64,000 bases of DNA from Pararge aegeria (Eukaryota; Arthropoda; Insecta; Lepidoptera; Nymphalidae), in contig NC_053202.1 of assembly GCF_905163445.1 (NCBI RefSeq), positions 9,610,001-9,674,000 on the forward strand, in the 5' to 3' direction. Shown one piece after another: positions 22,820 to 35,300 of this stretch (positions are counted from its first letter, which is position 1; each line of letters begins with the position of its first letter). The position numbers and the translations under genes were made by a program. The notes beneath the pieces are model-generated. The model saw only the letters and a list, made by a program, of their open reading frames with translations, did no database searches and was not told the DNA's origin.

Positions 22820-25800
22820 GAATTTTAGTAAATAATGAACTTAAGTATATAATGCACTGAAGTATATAATGTTCTTAAGTATATAATGTATTTAAGTACA
22901 TAATGTACTTAGGTATATAATGAACTTAAGTATATAATGAAATTAAGTATATAATGTAGTTAAGTAAATAATGTACTTAAGTTAATAATGTACTTCAGTA
23001 TATAATGTATTTTAGTATATAATGAACTTAAGTAAATAATGTACTTAAGTATATAATGTATTTAAGTACATAACGTACTTAAGTATATACTGAACTTAAG
23101 TACATAATGAACTTAAGTATATAATGTACTTAAGTATATAATGTATTAAAGTATATAATGTACTCAAGTAAATAATGTACTTAAGTAAATAATGAATTTA
23201 AGTATATAATGAACTTAAGTATATAATGTACTTAAGTATATAATGTATTTAAGTACATAACGTACTTAAGTATATACTGAACTTAAGTACATAATGAACT
23301 TAAGTATATAATGCACTGAAGTATATAATGTATTTAAGTACATAATGTACTAAGGTATATAATGTACTTAAGTAAATAATGAATTTAAGTATATTATGAA
23401 CTTAAGTAAATAATGAACTTAAGTATATAATGCACTTAAGTATATAATGTACTAAAGTATATAATGTACTAAAGTAAATAATGCACTTAAGTCAATAATT
23501 TACATAACTATATAATGTACTTTAGTATATAATGTACTTAAGTAAATAATGAATTTAAGTAAATAATGAACTTAAGTATATAATGCACTGAAGTATATAA
23601 TGTACTTAAGTAAATAATGTACTTAAGTAAATAATGAATTTAAGTATATAATTAACTTAAGTATATTATGTATTTAACTATATAATGTACTTAAGTAAAT
23701 AATGTACTTAAGTAAATAATAAACTTAAGTATATAATGAACTTAAGTATATAATGTATTTAAGTATATAATGTATTTAAGTATATAATGTACTTAAGTAC
23801 ATAATTTACTAAAGTATATAATGTACTTAAGTAAATAATGTACTTAAGTAAAAAATAAACTTAAGTATATAATGAACTTAAGTATATAATGTACTTAAGC
23901 ATATAATATATTTAAGTACATAATGTACTGTACTTAAATAAATAATAAATTTTAGTAAATAATGAACTTAAGTATATATTGCACTGAAGTATATAATGTA
24001 CTAAAATAAATAATGTATTTTAGTATACATTGAACTTAAGTTAATAATGTACTTAAGTATATAATGTATTGAAGTACATAATGAACTTAAGTATATAATG
24101 TTCATAGTATTTAATGTATTAAAGTTTATAATGTACTTAAGTAAATAATGTACTTAAGTAAATAATGAATTTAAGTATATAATGTACTTAAGTAAATAAT
24201 GAATTTTAGTAAAAATTGAACTTAAGTATATAATGCACTGAAGTATATAATGTATTTAAGTACATAATGTACTAAGGTATATAATGAACTTAAGTATATA
24301 ATGAAATTAAGTATATAATGTAGTTAAGTAAATAATGTACTTAAGTAAATAATGTACTTCAGTATATAATGTATTTTAGTATATAATGAACTTAAGTAAA
24401 TAATGTACTTAAGTATATAATGTATTTAAGTACATAACGTACTTAAGTATATACTGAACTTAAGTATATAATGTATTAAAGTTTATAATGTACTTAAGTA
24501 AATAATGTACTTAAGTAAATAATGAATTTAAGTATATAATGAACTTATGTATATAATGAACTAAAGTATATAATGTACTTAAGTATATAATGTATTTAAG
24601 TATATAATGTACTTAAGTAAATAATGAATTTTAGTAAATAATGAACTTAAGTATATAATGCACTGAAGTATATAATGTACTTAAGTATATAATGTATTTA
24701 AGTACATTATGTACTAAGGTATATAATGAACTTAAGTATATAATGAAATTAAGTATATAATGTAGTTAAGTAAATAATGTACTTAAGTAAATAATGTACT
24801 TCAGTATATAATGTATTTTAGTATATAATGAACTTAAGAAAATAATGTACTTAAGTATATAATGTATTTAAGTACATAATGTACTTAAGTATATACTGAA
24901 CTTAAGTATATAATGTATTAAAGTTTATAATGTACTTAAGTAAATAATGTACTTAAGTAAATAATGAATTTAAGTATATAATGAACTTATGTATATAATG
25001 AACTTAAGTATATAATGTACTTAAGTATATAATGTATTTAAGTATATAATGTACTTAAGTAAATAATGAATTTTAGTAAATAATGAACTTAAGTATATAA
25101 TGCACTGAAGTATATAATGTACTTAAGTATATAATGTATTTAAGTACATAATGTACTAAGGTATATAATGAACTTAAGTATATAATGAAATTAAGTATAT
25201 AATGTAGTTAAGTAAATAATGTACTTAAGTTAATAATGTACTTCAGTATATAATGTATTTTAGTATATAATGAACTTAAGTAAATAATGTACTTAAGTAT
25301 ATAATGTATTTAAGTACATAACGTACTTAAGTATATACTGAACTTAAGTACATAATGAACTTAAGTATATAATGTACTTAAGTATATAATGTATTAAAGT
25401 ATATAATGTACTCAAGTAAATAATGTACTTAAGTAAATAATGAATTTAAGTATATAATGAACTTAAGTATATAATGTACTTAGGTATATAATGTATTAAA
25501 GTATATAATGTATTAAAGTACATAACGTACTTAAGTATATAATGAACTTAAGTACATAATGAACTTAAGTATATAATGGACTTAAGTAAATAATGAATTT
25601 AAGTATATTATGAACTTAAGTATATAATGTACTTAGGTATATAATGTATTTAATTATATAATGTACTTAGGTACATAATGTACTAAAGTATATAATGTAC
25701 TTAAGTAAATAATGTACTTAAGTATATAATGTATTTATGTAAATTATGTACTTAAGAGAATAATGTACTTAAGTAAATAATGAATTTAAGTATATAATGA

Positions 25801-26188
25801 ACTTAAGTATATAAAGTACTTAAGTATATTATGTATTTAACTATATAATGTACTTAAGTAAATAATGTACTTAAGTAAATAATAAACTTAAGCATATAAT
25901 GAATTTAAGTATATAATGTACTTAAGCATATAATATATTTAAGTACATAATGTACTTAAGTATATAATGAACTTAAGTATATAATGCACTGAAGAATATA
26001 ATGTACTTAAGTATCTAATGTATTTAAGGACATAATGTACTTAAGTATATAATGAACTTAAGTATATAATGTACTTAAGCAAACAATGTACTTAAGTAAA
26101 TAATGAACTTCAGTATATAATGTATTTAAGTATATAATGTACTTAAGTAAATAATGAATTTTAGTAAATAATGAACTTAAGTATATAA

Positions 26189-26878
26189 ATTCAAATTCAA
26201 ATTCAAATTCAAAATTCATTTATTTCAAGTAGGCCTAATATAAGCACTTTTGAAACGTCAAGTCTGTCTGTTTGTAGTGATTCTACCACCGGTTCGGAAG
26301 GCAGATTCTACCGAGAAGAAGCCGGCAAGAAACTCAGCAGTTGCTCTTTTCCAACATCAACAATTTACATTTTGTATTTTAACATTCATTTTTCTATCTT
26401 GTGAGAGCTGAAAGCGGAGCCGGATGCTTCCAAGCAACCTTGTCATTAAAAAATTCATCAATTGTATAGTAACCTCGCTCTAATAAATGTGTTTTAACAA
26501 ATTCTTTAAACTTGTGCATTGGCAGGTCCAAAATCACCTTAGGAATCATATTATAAAAGCGTATACTCAATCCCACAAATGATCCCTGTACCTTACGCAG
26601 ACGATATGCAGATGACACTAATTTATGACCATTTCTTGTAAGTCGACTGTTTATGTCCACTTTTTGTGTATAAAGACTAATATGTTGTCTTACAAATACT
26701 ATATTGTTATAAATATATTGTGAAGCTACAGTAAGTATGCCTATTTCTTTAAACTTCTCACGGAGGGATTCGCGTGATTTAAGTTTATATATTGACCGTA
26801 CAGCTCTTTTCTGCAATATAAATATAGTTTCGATATCAGCTGCTTTACCCCATAACAAGATTCCATAGGACATAACAC
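26189..26878 (-). mobile_element. Non-LTR retrotransposon 2, short 3' fragment in satellite
   Basis: A 690-bp 5'-truncated copy of the family at 43105-45946. Its 3' tail is (TTTGAA)n on the minus strand, at 26189-26212. The target duplication TATAA is at 26184-26188 and 26879-26883, giving a net gain of 695 bp. Removing it restores marker spacing of exactly 816 bp (26156 to 27667). It was inserted at the TATATAA of a monomer. Confidence 0.92.
26394..26876 (-). pseudogene. LINE ORF2 C-terminal fragment
   Basis: About 160 residues matching the end of the 857-codon ORF at 43191-45764: VMSYGILLWGKAADIETIF, then QKRAVRSIYK, then NGHKLVSSAYRLRK. It lies downstream of the RT catalytic core, so there is no enzyme activity. 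The open frame can be extended a few codons into flanking satellite on the minus strand, but those residues are not part of the element. Confidence 0.88.
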
Positions 26879-29800
26879 TATAATGCACTGAAGTATATAA
26901 TGTACTTAAGTATATAATGTATTTAAGTACATAATGTACTAAGGTATATAATGAACTTAAGTATATAATGAAATTAAGTATATAATGTAGTTAAGTAAAT
27001 AATGTACTTAAGTTAATAATGTACTTCAGTATATAATGTATTTTAGTATATAATGTATTTAAGTACATAACGTACTTAAGTATATACTGAACTTAAGTAC
27101 ATAATGAACTTAAGTATATAATGTACTTAAGTATATAATGTATTAAAGTATATAATGTACTCAAGTAAATAATGTACTTAAGTAAATAATGAATTTAAGT
27201 ATATAATGAACTTAAGTATATAATGTACTTAGGTATATAATGTATTAAAGTATATAATGTACTTAAGTAAATAATGAATTTAAGTATATAATGAACTTAA
27301 GTATATAAAGTACTTAAGTATATTATGTATTTAACTATATAATGTACTTAATTAAATAATTTACTTAAGTAAATAATAAACTGAAGTATATAATGAACTT
27401 AAGTATATAATGTACTTAAGCATATAATATATTTAAGTATATAATGTACTTAAGTATATAATGAACTTAAGTATATAATGCACTGAAGTATATAATGTAC
27501 TTAAGTATATAATGTATTTAAATACATAATGTACTTAAGTATATAATGAACTTAAGTAAATAATGAACTTAAGTATATAATGTAGTGAAGTAAATAATGT
27601 ACTTAAGTAAATAATGTACTTAAGTATATAATGTATTTAAGTATATAATGAACTTAAGTAAATAATGAATTTTAGTAAATAATGAACTTAAGTATATAAT
27701 GCACTGAAGTATATAATGTACTTAAGTATATAATGTATTTAAGTACATAATGTACTAAGGTATATAATGAAGTTAAGTATATAATGAAATTAAGTATATA
27801 ATGTAGTTAAGTAAATAATGTACTTAAGTAAATAATGTACTTCAGTATATAATGTATTTTAGTATATAATGAACTTAAGTAAATAATGTACTTAAGTATA
27901 TAATGTATTTAAGTACATAACGTACTTAAGTATATACTGAACTTAAGTACATAATGAACTTAAGTATATAATGTACTTAAGTATATAATGTATTAAAGTA
28001 TATAATGTACTCAAGTTAATAATGTACTTAAGTAAATAATGAATTTAAGTATATAATGAACTTAAGTATATAAAGTACTTAAGTATATTATGTATTTAAC
28101 TATATAATGTACTTAAGTAAATAATGTACTTAAGTAAATAATAAACTGAAGTATATAATGAACTTAAGTATATAATGTACTTAAGCATATAATATATTTA
28201 AGTATATAATGTACTTAAGTATATAATGAACTTAAGTATATAATGCACTGAAGTATATAATGTACTTAAGTATATAATGTATTTAAATACATAATGTACT
28301 TAAGTATATAATGAACTTAAGTAAATAATGAACTTAAGTATATAATGTAGTGAAGTAAATAATGTACTTAAGTAAATAATGTACTTAAGTATATAATGTA
28401 CTGAAGTATATAATGAACTTAAGTAAATAATGAATTTTAGTAAATAATGAACTTAAGTATATAATGCACTGAAGTATATAATGTACTTAAGTATATAATG
28501 TACTTAAGTACATAATGTACTAAAATATATAATGTACTTAAGTAAATAATGTACTTAAGTATATAATGTATTTATGTAAATTATGTACTTAAGTAAATAA
28601 TGTATTTAAGAAAATAATGAACTTAAGTTTATAATGAACTTAAGTATATAATGTACTTAAGTATATTATGTATTTAAGTATATAATGTACTTAAGCAAAC
28701 AATGTACTTAAGTAAATAATGAACTTAAGTAAATAATGTACTTAAGTATATAATGTACTTAAGTACATAAGGTATTTTAGTATATAATAAACTTAAGTAT
28801 ATAATGTATTAAAGTACATAACGTACTTAAGTATATAATGAACTTAAGTACATAATGAACTTAAGTATATAATGTACTTAAGTAAATAATGAATTTAAGT
28901 ATATTATGAACTTAAGTATATAATGTACTTAGGTTTATAATGTATTTAATTATATAATGTACTTAAGTAAATAATGAATTTAAGTAAATCATGAACTTAA
29001 GTATATAATGCACTTAAGTATATAATGTACTAAAGTATATAATGTACTAAAGTAAATAATGCACTTAAGTCAATAATTTACATAACTATATAATGTACTT
29101 TAGTATATAATGTACTTAAGTAAATAATGAATTTAAGTAAATAATGAACTTAAGTATATAATGCACTGAAGTATATAATGTACTTAAGTAAATAATGTAC
29201 TTAAGTAAATAATGAATTTAAGTATATAATTAACTTAAGTATATTATGTATTTAACTATATAATGTACTTAAGTAAATAATGTACTTAAGTAAATAATAA
29301 ACTTAAGTTTATAATGAATTTAAGTATATAATGTACTTAAGCATATAATATATTTAAGTACATAATGTACTTAAGTATATAATGCACTGAAGTATATAAT
29401 GTACTAAAAAAATAATGTACTTAAGTAAATAATGTATTTATGTAAATTATGTACTAAAATAAATAATGTACTTAAGTATATAATGTATTTAAGTATATAA
29501 TGTACTTAAGTTAATAATGAATTTTAGTAAATAATGAACTTAAGTATATAATGCACTGAAGTATATAATGTACTTAAGTATATAATGTATTTAAGTACAT
29601 AATGTACTAAGGTATATAATGAACTTAAGTATATAATGAAATTAAGTATATAATGTACTAAAATAAATAAAGTATTTTAGTATATATTGAACTTAAGTAA
29701 ATAATGTACTTAAGTATTTAATGTATTGAAGTACATAATGAACTTAAGTATATAATGTACGTAAGTATATAATGTATTAAAGTTTATAATGTACTTAAGT

Positions 29801-30061
29801 AAATAATGTACTTAAGTAAATAATAAATTTAAGTATATAATGAACTTATGTATATAATGAACTTAAGTATATAATGTACTTAAGTATATAATGTATTTAA
29901 GTATATAATGTACTTAAGTAAATAATGAATTTTAGTAAATAATGAACTTAAGTATATAATGCACTGAAGTATATAATGTACTTAAGTATATAATGTATTT
30001 AAGTACATAATGTACTAAGGTATATAATGAACTTAAGTATATAATGAAATTAAGTATATAA
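26879..30061 (+). repeat. Satellite block between LINEs 2 and 3
   Basis: Continues the 816-bp order to about 28.5 kb (markers 26156, 27667 and about 28433), then changes to runs shared with 20.1-20.4 kb, and returns to the 408-bp order at 29519-29926. Confidence 0.88.
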
Positions 30062-32325
30062 AGTCAAAGTCAAAAATATCTTTATTCAAGTAGGCCCACA
30101 GGTGGCACTTTTGATGCGTACATAAGAATTACACGGTAGTGAGATGATGGCGATAACCACATTCGTAAACTTAAAACTAAAGCTACGAGGGTTCCAAACG
30201 CGTCCCGGTCTAAGAAGAAGCCCACAACAAACTTAGCCGGGTGTTTTTTTTTTTTTTTTTGTTATCGCCATCTCACAATGTAATTTTAAATTATTAGAAG
30301 AGCAACCTGGTTAGAGCAATAATTTACACCCAAGCTTTTTTATCGTTTACGTAGTCCTTTATACTATAATAGGACTTTTCTATAAGCTTACGTTTAATAC
30401 AAACTTTGAACTTTTTAAGAGACATCTCCAAGATGTCAATTGGTAGTTTATTGTAGAATTGTATGCAATTTCCTTTAAACGAATTATGAATTGTATGTAA
30501 CCTAGTATATTGCACTGTAAGTTTATTCTTACTTCTAATGTTTAAATTATTGCAGTCACATTTTTTCTTAAATTTAGAAATGTTTTTATGGACGTACATT
30601 AAATTTTCAAATATGTACTGACTATACACTGTCATTATTTTAAAATCTTTAAATTTATCTCTCAATGACTCTCTCGGACCCATTTTGTAGATAGAACGAA
30701 CAGCCCTCTTCTGCAGCACGAAAATAGTGCTAATATCAGCAGCATTACCCCAAAGTAAAATTCCATATGACATAATGCTGTGAAAGTAACTAAAATATAC
30801 CAGTCTAGCAGTTTCTACGTCGGTCATATGGCGTATCTTCTTTACCGCATAGGCAGCAGAACTAAGCCTGTTCGATAAATTATTTACATGAGGGCCCCAT
30901 TGAAGTTTAGAATCTAACGTTATTCCTAGAAAAACTGTCGTATCCTCCAGTTTCAGTTCCTCATTATTAAGTAGTACAGTGGTTTTCACGTGTTTAACAT
31001 TAGGTAAAGTGAATTTTATACACTTGGTTTTTTTTCCGTTAAGAACCAAATTATTAGCTTCAAACCACTGTACCACTTTAGCGAGAGAGTTGTTTACGTC
31101 GTCAAAAGCTAGTTCACGTCGATTTATTTTAAAAGTCAGTGATGTATCATCGGCAAACAGAACTATCCCGTGTTTATCCTTGGCAAGGTAAGGAAGGTCA
31201 TTAATGTAAATAAGGAACAGAAATGGTCCTAATATAGACCCCTGTGGGACACCTATTTTCATAACTGATCCATTAGACTTTTTTCCATTCACGTCGACTT
31301 TCTGAATTCTATCGCGTAGATAGTTACTCATTAAGTCTAGAGCTACACCCTGAATTCCATAGTGGTGTAGTTTCCTAACTAACGTTTCGTGTTGAACACA
31401 ATCAAACGCCTTAGATAAGTCACAGAACACACCAAGTGCATCACGTGACTCCTCCCAGGCTTCAAATATGTTTTGTATTAGCTCAACACCTGCGTCGATT
31501 GTTGAGCGACCCCGTGTGAAACCAAATTGCTTAATATGAAGTAAATTATACTTATGAAAATGGTAAAGTAATTGATTTAAAATGAGTTTTTCAAAGATTT
31601 TACTGAAAGTGGGTAGTACGGATACTGGTCTAAAGTTAGTGGGGTCAGAAGTACTACCCGATTTAAACAATGGAACTATTTTACTAAGTTTCATTAAGTC
31701 AGGAAACACACCACAATCTATACAATTATTAAATATTAAGGCTAAATCGGGTGCAACAATATCAATTAATGATTTGACAACGTTTACGGAAATGCCCCAC
31801 AGATCATTTGTTTTTTTATTAATTAATAATTTAAAGGCTTTAATAACGTCAGAGCCACTAACATGCGTGAATTTAAAAGAATGGTTACACTCAGGCACAT
31901 TTTCCTTTAATAGAGAGAGAGCCATATCTGGTGAAGAGTTTAATGATTCTGTTGTGGAGACGGGAATGTTGGTAAAGAAGGTTTCAAAAGCAGTAGCCAC
32001 CTCGAAATCTGTTGTTAAGGCTTTATTATCTACATTAAGTTTAAAGTTAATATTTCGTGGTGTTACTCTTCCCGTCTCCTCATTAATTATGTTCCAAGTA
32101 GTTTTGATTGCATTGCTGCTATTTTTAATTTTATTTTTGATGTATCGCGTCTTTTCTAAGTGGCAAGCGCGTTTAAAATTCTTGGAAAACAATTTAACAT
32201 AATCCCCAAATTTATCACCAGTGTTAAATTGACGTTCAGCATACAATTCGTACAGCTTTTGCCTATTTTTATGAAGTTCAACTGTCGCCCACTCACTAAA
32301 ATACTAGTATACTCACTCAATAATA
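30062..32325 (-). mobile_element. Non-LTR retrotransposon 3, 5' truncated, in satellite
   Basis: A 2,264-bp insertion. The 3' end at the left has a (TTTGAC)n tail on the minus strand (30062-30074). The 3' UTR includes a T run at about 30246-30260 (plus strand). The target duplication is ATATAA at 30056-30061 and 32326-32331. After removing 2,270 bp the marker spacing 29927-32639 becomes 442 bp (26 monomers), as at 24626-25068. The last ~30 bp at the 5' junction (32297-32325) do not continue the element's coding frame and contain a second ACTCACT, suggesting filler. Confidence 0.92.
30324..32303 (-). CDS. LINE reverse transcriptase, partial (endonuclease missing)
   Basis: Uninterrupted frame of about 660 codons, open from the in-frame TAG at 32304-32306 to its stop. 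It aligns end to end with the middle and C-terminal parts of the ORF at 43191-45764; for example FSEWATVELHKNRQKLYELY corresponds to FSDWATVGIYKSREKLYELY. RT blocks in order: IVPLFKSGSTSDPTNFRPVS, then FGFTRGRST, DLSKAFDC, GVPQGSILGP and the catalytic FADDTSL. A C-terminal IMSYGILLWGNAADI domain follows. The endonuclease is lost by 5' truncation, so it cannot retrotranspose by itself. It is a different subfamily from LINEs 2 and 4, as shown by the TTTGAC tail and clear protein divergence. Confidence 0.9.
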   Translation of the reverse strand, partial: YFSEWATVELHKNRQKLYELYAERQFNTGDKFGDYVKLFSKNFKRACHLEKTRYIKNKIKNSSNAIKTTWNIINEETGRVTPRNINFKLNVDNKALTTDFEVATAFETFFTNIPVSTTESLNSSPDMALSLLKENVPECNHSFKFTHVSGSDVIKAFKLLINKKTNDLWGISVNVVKSLIDIVAPDLALIFNNCIDCGVFPDLMKLSKIVPLFKSGSTSDPTNFRPVSVLPTFSKIFEKLILNQLLYHFHKYNLLHIKQFGFTRGRSTIDAGVELIQNIFEAWEESRDALGVFCDLSKAFDCVQHETLVRKLHHYGIQGVALDLMSNYLRDRIQKVDVNGKKSNGSVMKIGVPQGSILGPFLFLIYINDLPYLAKDKHGIVLFADDTSLTFKINRRELAFDDVNNSLAKVVQWFEANNLVLNGKKTKCIKFTLPNVKHVKTTVLLNNEELKLEDTTVFLGITLDSKLQWGPHVNNLSNRLSSAAYAVKKIRHMTDVETARLVYFSYFHSIMSYGILLWGNAADISTIFVLQKRAVRSIYKMGPRESLRDKFKDFKIMTVYSQYIFENLMYVHKNISKFKKKCDCNNLNIRSKNKLTVQYTRLHTIHNSFKGNCIQFYNKLPIDILEMSLKKFKVCIKRKLIEKSYYSIKDYVNDKKAWV

Positions 32326-35300
32326 ATATAATGTAGTTAAGTAAATAATGTACTTAAGTAAATAATGTACTTCAGTATATAATGTATTTTAGTATATAAT
32401 GAACTTAAGTAAATAATGTACTTAAGTATATAATGTATTTAAGTACATAACGTACTTAAGTATATACTGAACTTAAGTATATAATGTATTAAAGTTTATA
32501 ATGTACTTAAGTAAATAATGTACTTAAGTAAATAATGAATTTAAGTATATAATGAACTTATGTATATAATGAACTTAAGTATATAATGTACTTAAGTATA
32601 TAATGTATTTAAGTATATAATGTACTTAAGTAAATAATGAATTTTAGTAAATAATGAACTTAAGTATATAATGCACTGAAGTATATAATGTACTTAAGTA
32701 TATAATGTATTTAAGTACATAATGTACTAAGGTATATAATGAACTTAAGTATATAATGAAATTAAGTATATAATGTACTAAAATAAATAATGTATTTTAG
32801 TATATATTGAACTTAAGTAAATAATGTACTTAAGTATATAATGTATTGAAGTACATAATGAACTTAAGTATATAATGTACGTAAGTATATAATGTATTAA
32901 AGTTTATAATGTACTTAAGTAAATAATAAATTTAAGTATATAATGAACTTATGTATATAATGAACTTAAGTATATAATGTACTTAAGTATATAATGTATT
33001 TAAGTATATAATGTACTTAAGTAAATAATGAATTTTAGTAAATAATGAACTTAAGTATATAATGCACTGAAGTATATAATGTACTTAAGTATATAATGTA
33101 TTTAAGTACATAATGTACTAAGGTATATAATGAACTTAAGTATATAATGAAATTAAGTATATAATGTAGTTAAGTAAATAATGTACTTCAGTATATAATG
33201 TATTTTAGTATATAATGAACTTAAGTAAATAATGTACTTAAGTATATAATGTATTTAAGTACATAACGTACTTAAGTATATACTGAACTTAAGTATATAA
33301 TGTATTAAAGTTTATAATGTACTTAAGTAAATAATGTACTTAAGTTAATAATGAATTTAAGTATATAATGAACTTATGTATATAATGAACTTAAGTATAT
33401 AATGAACTTAAGTATATAATGTATTTAAGTATATAATGTACTTAAGTAAATAATGAATTTTAGTAAATAATGAACTTAAGTATATAATGCACTGAAGTAT
33501 ATAATGTACTTAAGTATATAATGTATTTAAGTACATAATGTACTAAGGTATATAATAAACTTAAGTATATAATGAAATTAAGTATATAATGTACTAAAAT
33601 AAATAATGTATTTTAGTATATATTGAACTTAAGTAAATAATGTTCTTAAGTATAAAATGTATTGAAGTACATAATGAACTTAAGTATATAATGTACGTAA
33701 GTATATAATGTATTAAAGTTTATAATGTACTTAAGTAAATAATGTACTTAAGTAAATAATAAATTTAAGTATATAATGAACTTATGTATATAATGAACTT
33801 AAGTATATAATGTACTTAAGTATATAATGTATTTAAGTATTAAATGTACTTAAGTAAATAATGAATTTTAGTAAATAATGAACTTAAGTATATAATGCAC
33901 TGAAGTATATAATGTACTTAAGTATATAATGTATTTAAGTACATAATGTACGAAGGTATATAATGAACTTAAGTATATAATGAAATTAAGTATATAATGT
34001 AGTTAAGTAAATAATGTACTTAAGTTAATAATGTACTTCAGTATATAATGTATTTTAGTATATAATGAACTTAAGTAAATAATGTACTTAAGTATATAAT
34101 GTATTTAAGTACATAACGTACTTAAGTATATACTGAACTTAAGTACATAATGAACTTAAGTATATAATGTACTTAAGTATATAATGTATTAAAGTATATA
34201 ATGTACTCAAGTAAATAATGTACTTAAGTAAATAATGAATTTAAGTATATAATGAACTTAAGTATATAATGTACTTAGGTATATAATGTATTAAAGTATA
34301 TAATGTACTTAAGTAAATAATGAATTTAAGTAAATAATGAACTTAAGTATATAATGTATTTAAGTCAATAATTTACATAAGTATATAATGTACTAAAGTA
34401 TATAATGTACTTAAAAAAATAATGTCCTTAAGTATATAATGTATTTATGTAAATTATGTACTAAAATAAATAATGTATTTAAGTAAATAATGAACTTAAG
34501 TATATAATGTATTTAAGTATATAATGTACTTAAGTACATAATGTACTAAAGTATATAATGTACTTAAGTAAATAATGTACTTAAGTATATAATGTATTTA
34601 TGTAAATTATGTACTTAAGAGAATAATGTACTTAAGTACATAATGTACTAAAGTATATAATGTACTTAAGTATATAATGAACTTAAGTATATAATGTACT
34701 TAAGCATATAATATATTTAAGTACATAATGTACTTAAGTAAATAATAAACTTAAGTATATAATGAATTTAAGTATATAATGTACTTAAGAATATAATATA
34801 TTTAAGTACATAATGTACTTAAGTATATAATGAACTTAAGTATATAATGCACTGAAGAATATAATGTACTTAAGTATCTAATGTATTTAAGTACATAATG
34901 TACTTAAGTATATAATGAACTTAAGTATATAATGTACTTAAGCAAACAATGTACTTAAGTATATAATGAACTTCAGTATATAATGTATTTAAGTATATAA
35001 TGTATTTAAGTATATAATGTACTTAAGTAAATAATGAATTTTAGTAAATAATGAACTTAAGTATATAATGCACTGAAGTATATAATGTACTTAAGTATAT
35101 AATGTATTTAAGTACATAATGTACTAAGGTATATAATGAACTTAAGTATATAATGAAATTAAGTATATAATGTAGTTAAGTAAATAATGTACTTAAGTTA
35201 ATAATGTACTTCAGTATATAATGTATTTTAGTATATAATGAACTTAAGTAAATAATGTACTTAAGTATATTATGTATTTAAGTACATAACGTACTTAAGT

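Larger units (their letters stand above)
14738..26188 (+). repeat. Central satellite block with higher-order repeats
   Basis: The best-ordered part of the array. A marker variant (GAATTTTAGTAAATAATG) starts at 14830, 15170, 15952, 16360, 17552, 18368, 19184, 19949, 20646, 21462, 22004, 22412, 22820, 24201, 24626, 25068 and 26156. Most spacings are exact multiples of 17: 340, 408, 816, 816, 765, 697, 816, 408, 408, 425, 442 and 1088. Monomer order between markers is preserved with sparse substitutions, so amplification acted on blocks of 20-48 monomers. Confidence 0.92.

Noticed and set aside
31582..32202. 206-codon plus-strand frame
   Set aside because: Antisense of the LINE 3 RT frame, which has clear catalytic motifs on the other strand.
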